DNA of 64,000 nt from Salinimicrobium flavum (GTDB taxonomy: Bacteria; Bacteroidota; Bacteroidia; Flavobacteriales; Flavobacteriaceae), in NCBI RefSeq assembly GCF_042684505.1, contig NZ_JBHULT010000003.1, positions 1 through 64,000 on the forward strand. The letters are read 5' to 3'. Position 1 is the first letter of the stretch. Every line of letters starts with the position of its first letter. A model generated the notes under the pieces. The model saw only the letters and a list, made by a program, of their open reading frames with translations. It made no database searches and was not told the DNA's origin. The translations under genes and the position numbers were made by a program. Positions 53,024-61,628 of this stretch are shown here, piece by piece.

Positions 53024-54121
53024 ATGCAAAAAAGCTTCAGTCTTCCCCACATACATCCTGACTTTCGGCTTAATAAACTCCATTTCACCAATGAAGAATT
53101 ATCATCTGTGGCCTACAGTCTGGTGAAGGAGGGAGAACCATATGAAGGACAGGCCGGTAATTTTTTACTGGACTGGCTCAATGAGAAGGATTATATAGAA
53201 GTGAAAACTTCCGGTTCCACGGGAGCACCCAAGATGGTAAGGATCAGGAAACAATTCATGATCAATAGTGCGAAGGCTACAGGGAAATTCTTTGATCTTC
53301 ATGCCGGGACGACAGCTTTACATTGTTTACCGGTTAATTTCATTGCAGGCAAGATGATGCTGGTAAGAGCCATGGTGCTGGGTTGGCATATTGATCTTGT
53401 GCCTCCAAAAGCCAATCCTTTAGACCAGGTTTTCAAGATCTACGATTTCTGTGCAATGACCCCTTTTCAATTGGATAATTCTCTTGGCAGGTTGCATTTG
53501 ATACGGAAACTTATCGTGGGAGGTGGAACTGTTTCTTCCACTCTAAGAGAACATGTACAGGGTTTGGCAACAGAGGTTTATGAAACCTACGGGATGACCG
53601 AAACGGTCACCCATATTGCTGCCCGAAGGGTAAACCCCAAAAAGAAAAAAGAGGAGGTATTACCTTTTACCGTACTTCCCAATGTGAGCATTTCTACAGA
53701 TGAAAGGGACTGCCTGGTGATAACTGCCCCACAAATTGCAGAAGATCCCATAATTACCAATGACGTGGTTGAAATGATATCTTCCAGAAGTTTTATCTGG
53801 AAAGGACGGTATGACAATGTGATCAATTCCGGAGGGGTTAAACTGTTCCCTGAAGAGATCGAAGCCAAACTTGCACCCCATATACCCCACAGGTTCTTTG
53901 TGACCTCCCTGCCAGATCCTTCCCTGGGAGAGAAGCTGATACTCATGGTGGAAAGTGATTTTTCAGAAACTGCTTTGAATAACCTGGAGCGGGAGATCAG
54001 GTCTATTGAAAAACTGGAAAAATATGAGGTTCCCAAAAAGATCTATTTCGTTGAAAAGTTTGAAGAGACCTCGAATGGAAAGATCCACAGGACCAATACC
54101 CTTAAAAGCAGGATGGCCTAA
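53024..54121 (+). CDS. menE: o-Succinylbenzoate--CoA ligase (short form)
   Basis: Adenylate-forming enzyme that activates o-succinylbenzoate for the MenB step. At 365 residues it is shorter than the 450-500 residues of most MenE enzymes, mainly at the N-terminus. It has KTSGSTGAPKMV (62-73), ETYGMTET, the WKGRYDNVINSGG hinge and the C-terminal catalytic lysine in NGKIHR. The assignment to MenE rests partly on the menA and menC neighbours. It is the last gene of the run. Confidence 0.88.
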   Translation: MQKSFSLPHIHPDFRLNKLHFTNEELSSVAYSLVKEGEPYEGQAGNFLLDWLNEKDYIEVKTSGSTGAPKMVRIRKQFMINSAKATGKFFDLHAGTTALHCLPVNFIAGKMMLVRAMVLGWHIDLVPPKANPLDQVFKIYDFCAMTPFQLDNSLGRLHLIRKLIVGGGTVSSTLREHVQGLATEVYETYGMTETVTHIAARRVNPKKKKEEVLPFTVLPNVSISTDERDCLVITAPQIAEDPIITNDVVEMISSRSFIWKGRYDNVINSGGVKLFPEEIEAKLAPHIPHRFFVTSLPDPSLGEKLILMVESDFSETALNNLEREIRSIEKLEKYEVPKKIYFVEKFEETSNGKIHRTNTLKSRMA

Positions 54122-54169
54122 TACAGATTACCGGCTTGCAAATCTTTTGCTCCTTATTGCTTGACGGGG

Positions 54170-54592
54170 CTAACTCTCCATTTTAAAGTAGTAATCCAAC
54201 GAGTGTTTTCCCGAACCGTAGTAGATAAAGAAAGCAGTTACTGCCAAAACTACCACGGCAAGGATAAGGTTACCCCAGTGCATTTCTCCCACAAAATTGA
54301 TAAGTATTGCACCAATAAGAATTGGCAACTGGGCGATGAGAGCCCATCTTGTCAATAATCCTACCGCAATCAACATTCCTCCCACGAGATGCGCAGGTGC
54401 TATATAATGTATAGCAAGCATGACCCCTCCATATCCTTTAAGAGGGGAGATCAACTCAGTCAACATGTGGGTCTGGGAAATAAACTGCAGCCCTTTAATA
54501 AAAAAGAAAACCCCCAGAGCCACCCGTAACAGGTCCAGCGGATAATAAGTATGCGCATTCGCCCACTTATTAAGTGATTTAATTGTTATCAT
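54170..54592 (-). CDS. DoxX family membrane protein
   Basis: About 140 residues, four transmembrane helices. The DoxX pattern is visible: LDLLRVALGVFFFIKGLQFI, then AHLVGGMLIAVGLLTRW and LPILIGAILINFV. I chose ATG at 54592 (MITIKSLNKWANAH); six more codons upstream are possible. DoxX proteins are linked to redox control in other bacteria, but many remain uncharacterised. It is convergent with menE. Confidence 0.88.
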   Translation of the reverse strand: MITIKSLNKWANAHTYYPLDLLRVALGVFFFIKGLQFISQTHMLTELISPLKGYGGVMLAIHYIAPAHLVGGMLIAVGLLTRWALIAQLPILIGAILINFVGEMHWGNLILAVVVLAVTAFFIYYGSGKHSLDYYFKMES

Positions 54593-54702
54593 AACCCATA
54601 GTTTTATCACTATAAGTTACTGAAAATTAGAAAAATAAATAAATTTATCTGAAAATTCTGATCTCATTCCTCAGCTTCAGGTACCGTTTTGATAAGATCC
54701 CT

Positions 54703-56337
54703 TTAATCTACAACAGCAGTGTTCACATAGAATTCGGGTTCGTTTACTCTAATTTCCCTGAGGTTAACGTTCCCCGGGTAGGTTTGCCATTCATCTGTTG
54801 CCTGCAACCTTAACTCTTTCCCGCCAATCAACACATCGACAGGCATTTTGAATTCTTCGACATCTGCTTTCCAACGGTAAGAGAAACCATCCTGATCTTT
54901 TTTTAACTGAAGTACAGGAATACCGGAAAAACGAAGGTACTGGTCGAAGACCGGTTTAAGGTCTGTAGCAACAGCCTTATCAAAGAATTCTTCCGTCATT
55001 TGGGAAGTAATGGTGCAATGTCGGTATGTTTCGGTATAATCCTTCAGGGTTTTCCACCACAGCTCATCATCGTCATAAATACTCCTGATGGTGTTCAGAA
55101 GATTGGCGCCTTTAGAATACATGTCTCCCGATCCTTCACTATTCACCCCATAGCTGCCAATAAGAGCAGAAGTATTACCTATGCTCTGACGGATGCCTTG
55201 CAAATATTCGAGGGCCTCTTCTTTGCCCCAGCGGCATTCAATGTAAACCGCTTCAGAATAGGTGGTAAAACCTTCATGGATCCACATGTCTGCAATATCT
55301 TTTGCGGTGATACTGTTCCCGAACCATTCGTGCCCCGACTCATGAATGATTATAAAATCCCATTTTAAGCCGATCCCGGTACCGCTTAGATCATTTCCTA
55401 AATAGCCTTTTTTGTATTCATTACCGTAAGCGACTGCACTCTGGTGCTCCATCCCGAGGTAAGGAGTCTCTACCAGTTTGAAGCCGTCCTTTTCAAAAGG
55501 ATAAGCTCCGAACTTTTCATAGAAACAGTCCATCATCACCTTGACTTCCTCAAACTGTGTTTTGGCTTTTTCAAGGTTGTAAGGCAGCACATAGTAGTCG
55601 AGGTCCAGGTCTTTATAGGTATCGCTAAAGTGAACATAGTTCCCAATGTTGACCACAATATTGTAGTTGTTGATAGGGGAATCCACCTTCCAGTTCCATT
55701 GGGTATAACCATCTTTAAGAACTTCCTTTCCTATAAACCTTCCGTTTGAGACGTTCATCAGGTCATTGGGCACGGCAACTTCTATAAGGGCTTCTTCAGG
55801 TTCATCACTTTGGTGATCTTTGTTGGGATACCATAAACTTGCACCGGTACCTTGTACCGCGACGGCGATAAAATGGTTTCCTTCTTCATCTTTATCAAAA
55901 ACGAAACCGCCGTCCCAGGGCGCATTTTTGGCCACTACTGGATTTCCGGAGTAGAAGAACTGAAGGGAATCCACTGTGCTTTGGGATATTTCGGGCAGCA
56001 TTTCCACGAAGACCGCATCAAACTTTCGATCGTAATCCATTTTTTCACCTCTGTAAAGAATGGAATCCACCTGCATGTTTGCAAAAAGATCTATTTGCAT
56101 TATGGGCAGATCTTCTTCAGCTTTAAATGTGATGGTATTAAAGCCTGAAATGAATCTTTCTTCAGGCTGCACCTTTACGTTCAAATGATATTTCAAAACA
56201 TCAAAGTTCCTTTCGGGTCTCAGGGAGCCCCGCAAAGTATCGGCTTCTGTAAAGCTTTGTTTATTGGAGAGCACCTGAGCCATGATGGGTTGCAGGCTAA
56301 AGAAGGTTATAAAGAAAACAGCACTAAAATATCGCAT
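54703..56337 (-). CDS. Exported M1 family metallopeptidase (short form)
   Basis: A 544-residue zinc peptidase with signal peptide (1-20). It has an exopeptidase-type motif GMEHQS (295-300), the zinc motif HESGHEWFG (H332, E333, H336) and the third ligand Glu355 in WIHEGFTTY. It lacks the C-terminal helical domain of the longer M1 enzyme at 37091-39172. The likely role is hydrolysis of peptides in the periplasm. It follows the carboxylase gene by 26 bp and may share its transcript. Confidence 0.92.
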   Translation of the reverse strand: MRYFSAVFFITFFSLQPIMAQVLSNKQSFTEADTLRGSLRPERNFDVLKYHLNVKVQPEERFISGFNTITFKAEEDLPIMQIDLFANMQVDSILYRGEKMDYDRKFDAVFVEMLPEISQSTVDSLQFFYSGNPVVAKNAPWDGGFVFDKDEEGNHFIAVAVQGTGASLWYPNKDHQSDEPEEALIEVAVPNDLMNVSNGRFIGKEVLKDGYTQWNWKVDSPINNYNIVVNIGNYVHFSDTYKDLDLDYYVLPYNLEKAKTQFEEVKVMMDCFYEKFGAYPFEKDGFKLVETPYLGMEHQSAVAYGNEYKKGYLGNDLSGTGIGLKWDFIIIHESGHEWFGNSITAKDIADMWIHEGFTTYSEAVYIECRWGKEEALEYLQGIRQSIGNTSALIGSYGVNSEGSGDMYSKGANLLNTIRSIYDDDELWWKTLKDYTETYRHCTITSQMTEEFFDKAVATDLKPVFDQYLRFSGIPVLQLKKDQDGFSYRWKADVEEFKMPVDVLIGGKELRLQATDEWQTYPGNVNLREIRVNEPEFYVNTAVVD

Positions 56338-56363
56338 TTATGAAGATTTAGAATTTTGACGAA

Positions 56364-57992
56364 CTATGTCTGAATCACTCCCAGGTTAAAATCTTTTTCA
56401 ATTGGGGCGTGGTTTGCAGCTTCAATTCCCGTGGAGATCCATTTTCTTGTATCCAGGGGATCGATCACGGCATCTGTCCATAAATGGGCAGCCGCGTAAT
56501 AGGCTGAGGTTTGTTTGTCATACCTGGCTTTGATCTGCTCAAATACTTCTTTCTCCTTTTCAGCATCTACTTTTTCACCTTTCTTCTCCATGGAAGCAGT
56601 TTCGATTTGTGCCAAAACTTTTGCGGCCTGTGTACCTCCCATTACGGCCAGCTCGGCACTTGGCCAGGCGAAAATAAGACGCGGATCATATGCTTTTCCA
56701 CACATGGCATAATTACCTGCCCCGTAAGAATTTCCAAGGATCACCGTGAATTTGGGTACGACCGAATTGCTCACCGCATTTACCATTTTCGCCCCGTCTT
56801 TAATGATGCCGCCATGTTCACTTTTACTGCCTACCATAAACCCGGTCACGTCCTGCAGGAATACCAGCGGAATCTTCTTCTGATTACAGTTCGCGATGAA
56901 ACGCGTGGCTTTATCGGCGGAATCTGAGTAGATCACCCCGCCAAACTGCATTTCTTTTTTGGCATTCTTTACTATCTTACGTTGGTTAGCTACGATCCCC
57001 ACTGCCCACCCATCAATTCGGGCGTAGGCACAGATGATCGTTTGTCCGTATCCTTCTTTGTACTCCTGGAATTCTGAATCGTCAACCAGGCGGGCAATGA
57101 TCTCATGCATGTCATACTGCTCATTTCGCAGCTTCGGAAGGATTCCGTAGATATCCTTCGGATCTTTGGCCGGTTTCTTTGGAGCTTTCCGGTTATACCC
57201 TGCTTTGTCATAATCCCCGATCTTATCCATGAGTCCGCGGATGGTATCCAGCGCATCTTTGTCATCTTTGGCTTTATAATCGGTCACCCCGCTAATTTCG
57301 CTGTGGGTGGTGGCGCCACCAAGGGTTTCATTGTCTATAGATTCCCCGATAGCTGCTTTCACAAGGTAACTTCCTGCAAGAAAAATACTTCCGGTCTTAT
57401 CCACAATAAGGGCTTCGTCGCTCATAATAGGAAGGTAAGCCCCACCGGCAACGCAGCTGCCCATAACGGCCGAGATCTGGGTGATTCCCATGCTGCTCAT
57501 TACCGCGTTGTTCCTGAAGATCCTTCCGAAGTGTTCTTTATCAGGGAAGATCTCATCCTGCATGGGCAGATAAACCCCTGCAGAATCAACCAGATATATA
57601 ATAGGAAGTTTGTTCTCAATGGATATTTCCTGCGCCCTAAGGTTCTTTTTGGCGGTGATGGGAAACCAGGCTCCGGCCTTTACAGTGGCGTCATTGGCCA
57701 CTACGATGCATTGTTTGTCGGCTACTTTTCCAATCTTCACAACAACTCCCCCGCTGGGGCATCCGCCGTGCTCTTCATACATTCCGTCTCCCGCAAAAGC
57801 ACCTATTTCAATAGCTTCGTCCGCATCGTCCAGGAGGTAATCAATGCGTTCCCTGGCGGTCATTTTACCTTTGGAATGGTGTTTTTTAATTCTTTTTTCA
57901 CCACCTCCCAGCTTCACCTCGTTGAGTCTTTTCTTCAGGTCTGAAACCAGTAATTTATTGTGATCTTCGTTCTTATTAAATTGGATATCCAT
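56364..57992 (-). CDS. Acyl-CoA carboxylase carboxyltransferase (beta) subunit
   Basis: A 542-residue biotin-dependent carboxyltransferase of the PccB/MccB family. Typical segments include KMTARERIDYLLD, VVANDATVKAGAWFPITAKK, LPIIYLVDSAGVYLP, MGSCVAGGAYLP and VFLQDVTGFMVG. The lysine-rich N-terminal helix and the LPMQDEIFPD segment favour methylcrotonyl-CoA-type over propionyl-CoA-type, but this is not certain. The biotinylated alpha subunit is not in the window. A possible leader hairpin lies at 58014-58044. Confidence 0.9.
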   Translation of the reverse strand: MDIQFNKNEDHNKLLVSDLKKRLNEVKLGGGEKRIKKHHSKGKMTARERIDYLLDDADEAIEIGAFAGDGMYEEHGGCPSGGVVVKIGKVADKQCIVVANDATVKAGAWFPITAKKNLRAQEISIENKLPIIYLVDSAGVYLPMQDEIFPDKEHFGRIFRNNAVMSSMGITQISAVMGSCVAGGAYLPIMSDEALIVDKTGSIFLAGSYLVKAAIGESIDNETLGGATTHSEISGVTDYKAKDDKDALDTIRGLMDKIGDYDKAGYNRKAPKKPAKDPKDIYGILPKLRNEQYDMHEIIARLVDDSEFQEYKEGYGQTIICAYARIDGWAVGIVANQRKIVKNAKKEMQFGGVIYSDSADKATRFIANCNQKKIPLVFLQDVTGFMVGSKSEHGGIIKDGAKMVNAVSNSVVPKFTVILGNSYGAGNYAMCGKAYDPRLIFAWPSAELAVMGGTQAAKVLAQIETASMEKKGEKVDAEKEKEVFEQIKARYDKQTSAYYAAAHLWTDAVIDPLDTRKWISTGIEAANHAPIEKDFNLGVIQT

Positions 57993-58013
57993 TGGGTTGA
58001 TTATGACTTTTTT

Positions 58014-58044
58014 CTGAAAAGAGCCCCTAAAAACGCTCTTTCAG
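58014..58044 (-). promoter_or_regulatory. Imperfect hairpin in the carboxylase leader
   Basis: CTGAAA(A)GAGC and GCTCTTTCAG pair around a loop of about 10 nt, upstream of the ATG at 57992. It could be a leader structure of the minus-strand gene. It is not a typical terminator on that strand because A-runs follow. Confidence 0.4.
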
Positions 58045-58232
58045 GAATTATTTTTTTGAATGGTTGCTAAAATACAAAAACCGTCGTTACTATCAATCCT
58101 TTCAAAAATGATTAAAAAACCTGATATTTGTTAGGTATACCCAGAGTGTACTTAGATATTTTTACATCCGGAATAAACGCAAAGACTGCTCCACGGTTTT
58201 TCGTAACTTATAATCAAATAACAACGACCAAA

Positions 58233-58412
58233 ATGGGAATGAATAAAAATGGAATTTTTGCCTGGGCATCGTTTTTTACACTTTTAATAGGTATTGCCCT
58301 TGTATTGTTGGGGGTCCTTAAATATCAGGATTACGCGATAGGATTTTCTACCGTTGGGATAGGTTTCTTTGTGATGTCCTGGGCCTTTAACGCGCTAAAG
58401 GGAAGGGTTTAA
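58233..58412 (+). CDS. Small flavobacterial membrane protein (CAL67264-like)
   Basis: A 59-residue protein (MGMNKNGIFAWASFF...) with two transmembrane helices (SFFTLLIGIALVLLGVL and IGFSTVGIGFFVMSWAF) and the C-terminal NALKGRV. It resembles the small membrane protein family named from Gramella forsetii CAL67264; I recall this from memory and cannot check it. The upstream in-frame start at 58128 has no conserved sequence, so I chose 58233 (or 58239). It has its own terminator. Confidence 0.75.
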   Translation: MGMNKNGIFAWASFFTLLIGIALVLLGVLKYQDYAIGFSTVGIGFFVMSWAFNALKGRV

Positions 58413-58441
58413 AGTCCGGTTACTTGGAAGTATACCTCATT

Positions 58442-58478
58442 AAAAAGGGATAAGATCAGGTGTCTTTATCCCTTTTTT
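58442..58478. terminator. Bidirectional hairpin terminator
   Basis: AAAAAGGGATAAGA and TCTTTATCCCTTTTTT form a long stem with a 7-nt loop, between the small membrane protein gene and the convergent beta-barrel gene. Confidence 0.8.
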
Positions 58479-58502
58479 CAGTTTTGAAAATGCCGGGTTT
58501 AC

Positions 58503-59171
58503 TTAAAAAGCAAAACCGAAACCTATGTTCACCATTAATCCTTTAAAGAGGATATCGGCAGATGCTAATTCTTCGCTAAAGTCATAGGTTTCTGTTTCGG
58601 TGGTGCCATCTTCATAGCGGGCCTGGTATTCAATCGTTTTTGGAAGATGTGAAAAAGAGTAACCAATTTCGGGACGAAAGTAGAACAGGCCTCCCAGCCT
58701 GGCCCCTAACTTTATATTAAATGAATTGTGGTTGTAGTCAATATTCCCTTTTCCTTCACGACCATTGCTTTCTACGTTTGTCTCTCCTTTAAAATTCATT
58801 TGGTTGTAACTTAACCCTCCATACAATCCTTTGCCCGCTTTAAAAAAGTAATAATTAAATCCACCTTCCAGATAGGAAAAATCGAGATTTGTCGTTTCGG
58901 TACCATCAGTCTCTTCATCGGCCATGAACCAGTCTGAATTAATAGTTGAATAATCAAGATTCACCGCAAGCCTGTCATTTAGTAAAGGGGTCACATATTC
59001 CAGATTCCCGCCAACCAGATTGGGGAAGCCCAGTTTAAGACCTAACCTTATGGGTCTTACCTTATAATCCCTTTCCTGTTGGGATTCTGTCTGCGCGTTG
59101 ACAGAGTAGGAGAACGTAAGCGCAGCGATCATAATAAGAGTGCAGATTGAAGTGATTTTAATTTTTCCCAT
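58503..59171 (-). CDS. Outer membrane beta-barrel protein
   Basis: A 222-residue protein with signal peptide (cleavage near VNA-QT). Alternating beta strands such as IRLGLKLGFPNLVGGNLEYV, GGFNYYFFKAGKGLYGGLSY and FNIKLGARLGGLFYFRPEIGY, and the C-terminal aromatic residue in GFGFAF, mark a small outer-membrane barrel of about eight strands. No function can be assigned. Both flanks have their own terminator or divergent gene, so it is transcribed alone. Confidence 0.82.
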   Translation of the reverse strand: MGKIKITSICTLIMIAALTFSYSVNAQTESQQERDYKVRPIRLGLKLGFPNLVGGNLEYVTPLLNDRLAVNLDYSTINSDWFMADEETDGTETTNLDFSYLEGGFNYYFFKAGKGLYGGLSYNQMNFKGETNVESNGREGKGNIDYNHNSFNIKLGARLGGLFYFRPEIGYSFSHLPKTIEYQARYEDGTTETETYDFSEELASADILFKGLMVNIGFGFAF

Positions 59172-59249
59172 AAATATGTTTAGGTTGGATAGTTAATAAG
59201 GGGTTAAATGTATTTTATTAAGTATTAGGTCACAATACCCAGAAATGAG

Positions 59250-59257
59250 TAATTTTG
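59250..59257 (+). promoter_or_regulatory. Promoter -7 box for the DinB gene
   Basis: TAATTTTG matches TAnnTTTG, 19 bp before the ATG at 59277. The predicted leader is about 13 nt. No good -33 box is seen. Confidence 0.5.
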
Positions 59258-59276
59258 GGGAAGAATCAGCTTAATA

Positions 59277-59747
59277 ATGAGAACTTTAAAGGAACAACTG
59301 GTAAGGCACCTTAAGGGCGGTGAAGCTTTTATGCCGATTGAAGAAATATTGAGAAAAATACCTTTTTCCGATCTTGGGAAGAGGCCGGCAGAACTGCCAT
59401 ATTCATTTTATGAAATTTTCTGTCATATAAGGTTTACTCAAAAAGACATTTTGGACTACTGCACCAGGACAGACTATTCCGCTCATAACTGGCCCGATGA
59501 TTACTGGCCAAAGGAAAGAGCTCCTGAAAATGAAGCTGCATGGGAGACGGTGAAGAAAGCCTATTTTGCGGAAAGGGAAGAGCTGGTAAAGCTTATCTTG
59601 TCTCACGAAAAAAAGCTTTCAGACATCGTTCCTTCGGGCAGTGAACATACTTTGTTCAGGGAGATCCTGCTAGTGATCGAACACACTTCCTATCACAGCG
59701 GACAACTTTTGATCTTGCTGAGGCACCTGGGATTGCACTCCTCTTAA
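59277..59747 (+). CDS. DinB family protein
   Basis: A 156-residue four-helix-bundle protein of the DinB/YfiT superfamily. Metal-binding histidines are visible: H50 in FCHIRFTQ, and H136 and H140 in EHTSYHSGQ. Members include bacillithiol S-transferases (BstA), which is notable because the window also encodes the bacilliredoxin YtxJ. That specific role is only a possibility. It stands alone. Confidence 0.85.
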   Translation: MRTLKEQLVRHLKGGEAFMPIEEILRKIPFSDLGKRPAELPYSFYEIFCHIRFTQKDILDYCTRTDYSAHNWPDDYWPKERAPENEAAWETVKKAYFAEREELVKLILSHEKKLSDIVPSGSEHTLFREILLVIEHTSYHSGQLLILLRHLGLHSS

Positions 59748-59869
59748 ATTTTCGACTTCCGAAGCAAATATGAGTTTGAAAATTATGATATTTGCCTTTA
59801 TCAAAATTCCGTGAAAAACATGTATAATTTCATGACTTTCAGGATAAATACCTTTTAAAAATACAATTT

Positions 59870-61561
59870 ATGGCAGACGATAAGAAAGTGATATTCTCCA
59901 TGTCAGGTTTGACAAAGACCTACCAGGGAGCGAATACTCCGGTTCTCAAGAACATTTATTTAAGTTTTTTCTACGGGGCGAAGATCGGGATCCTTGGATT
60001 GAACGGTTCGGGTAAATCCACCCTTTTAAGGATCATTGCAGGCCAGGAAAAGAATTACCAGGGAGACGTGGTTTTTGCCCCGGGTTATTCTGTGGGATAT
60101 CTTGAACAGGAACCCATACTGGATGATGAAAAGACGGTTCTTGAAGTAGTGAAGGAAGGTGCTGCGGAAACGGTTGCTATTCTTGATGAATATAATAAGA
60201 TCAATGACATGTTCGGTTTACCGGAAGTCTATGAAGATCCAGACAAAATGCAAAAGCTTATGGATAAGCAGGCAGAACTTCAGGATAAGATAGACGCCAG
60301 CAATGCATGGGAACTGGATACAAAACTGGAGATCGCAATGGATGCCCTGCGTACGCCTGAACCCGACAAGAAGATCGGGATACTTTCAGGTGGGGAAAGA
60401 AGAAGGGTCGCCTTATGCCGACTGTTACTTCAGGAGCCCGATGTATTGTTGCTCGATGAACCTACCAACCACCTGGATGCAGAATCTGTGCTGTGGCTTG
60501 AACATCACCTTCAGCAGTATAAGGGAACGGTGATCGCCGTAACTCACGACCGGTACTTTCTTGACAATGTTGCGGGGTGGATCCTGGAACTGGACAGGGG
60601 GGAAGGTATTCCCTGGAAAGGAAACTATTCTTCCTGGCTGGATCAAAAGTCAAAACGAATGGCACAGGAACAAAAACAAGCCAGTAAACATCAAAAAACG
60701 CTGGAACGCGAGCTGGAATGGTCACGAATGGCACCTAAAGGAAGACAGGCTAAACAAAAGGCCCGACTGAATAACTATGACAAATTGATGAGCCAGGACC
60801 AGAAGAAAATGGATGAACAGCTGGAGATCTATATTCCGAACGGTCCGCGTTTGGGAACGAATGTCATCGAGGCCAAAGGCGTGAGCAAGGCTTTTGGGGA
60901 TAAACTATTATACGACGATCTTAACTTTAAGCTGCCGCAAGCGGGTATCGTAGGGATCATTGGTCCTAACGGCGCCGGTAAGACCACCATTTTCAAAATG
61001 ATCATGGGGCAGGAAAAACCAGATAAAGGAACTTTTGAAGTAGGAGAGACCGTGAAGATCGCCTATGTAGATCAAAGTCATTCCAATATAGATCCTGAAA
61101 AAACGATATGGCAAAACTTTAGTGATGAGCAGGAGCTTATCATGATGGGAGGCCGACAGGTGAACTCAAGAGCTTATTTAAGCCGTTTCAACTTCAGCGG
61201 AAGTGAGCAGAACAAAAAAGTAAGCAAACTTTCAGGAGGGGAAAGAAACCGACTGCATCTTGCCATGACATTAAAGGAAGAAGGAAACGTATTGCTTCTG
61301 GATGAGCCTACCAACGATCTTGATGTGAACACCCTGCGTGCCCTTGAAGAAGGTCTGGAGAACTTTGCCGGTTGTGCGGTGATCATTTCACACGACCGTT
61401 GGTTCATGGACAGGGTATGTACGCATATCCTTGCTTTCGAAGGAAACTCTGAAGTGTACTTCTTTGAAGGCAGCTTCTCTGAATACGAAGAGAACAAGAA
61501 GAAGAGACTGGGCGGAGATATTACGCCAAAGAGGATCAAATACAAGAAGCTGGTTAGATAA
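59870..61561 (+). CDS. ettA: Energy-dependent translational throttle protein EttA
   Basis: ABC-F protein that gates entry to the elongation cycle at the ribosomal E site in response to energy state. It is 563 residues with both ATP sites intact: GLNGSGKST (43-51) and LSGGERRRV in the first domain, GPNGAGKTT and LSGGERNRL in the second. The EttA arm insertion lies at about 95-145. Start MADDKKVIFSMSGLTK fits the family. It has its own terminator. Confidence 0.96.
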   Translation: MADDKKVIFSMSGLTKTYQGANTPVLKNIYLSFFYGAKIGILGLNGSGKSTLLRIIAGQEKNYQGDVVFAPGYSVGYLEQEPILDDEKTVLEVVKEGAAETVAILDEYNKINDMFGLPEVYEDPDKMQKLMDKQAELQDKIDASNAWELDTKLEIAMDALRTPEPDKKIGILSGGERRRVALCRLLLQEPDVLLLDEPTNHLDAESVLWLEHHLQQYKGTVIAVTHDRYFLDNVAGWILELDRGEGIPWKGNYSSWLDQKSKRMAQEQKQASKHQKTLERELEWSRMAPKGRQAKQKARLNNYDKLMSQDQKKMDEQLEIYIPNGPRLGTNVIEAKGVSKAFGDKLLYDDLNFKLPQAGIVGIIGPNGAGKTTIFKMIMGQEKPDKGTFEVGETVKIAYVDQSHSNIDPEKTIWQNFSDEQELIMMGGRQVNSRAYLSRFNFSGSEQNKKVSKLSGGERNRLHLAMTLKEEGNVLLLDEPTNDLDVNTLRALEEGLENFAGCAVIISHDRWFMDRVCTHILAFEGNSEVYFFEGSFSEYEENKKKRLGGDITPKRIKYKKLVR

Positions 61562-61588
61562 TTTATCTGACTTAGCTGCCAAGATAGT

Positions 61589-61623
61589 ACTGCCCGGAAA
61601 ATATAATTTTCGGGCAGTTTTAT
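61589..61623 (+). terminator. Hairpin terminator after ettA
   Basis: ACTGCCCGGAAAAT and ATTTTCGGGCAGT form a stem with one mismatch, followed by TTTTATTTTT. Confidence 0.85.
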
Positions 61624-61628
61624 TTTTC

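Noticed and set aside
57105..57944. A 279-codon open frame on the plus strand opposite the carboxylase gene
   Set aside because: The minus-strand frame is a full, well-conserved carboxyltransferase. The plus-strand translation shows no recognisable motif and is a shadow of its codon use.
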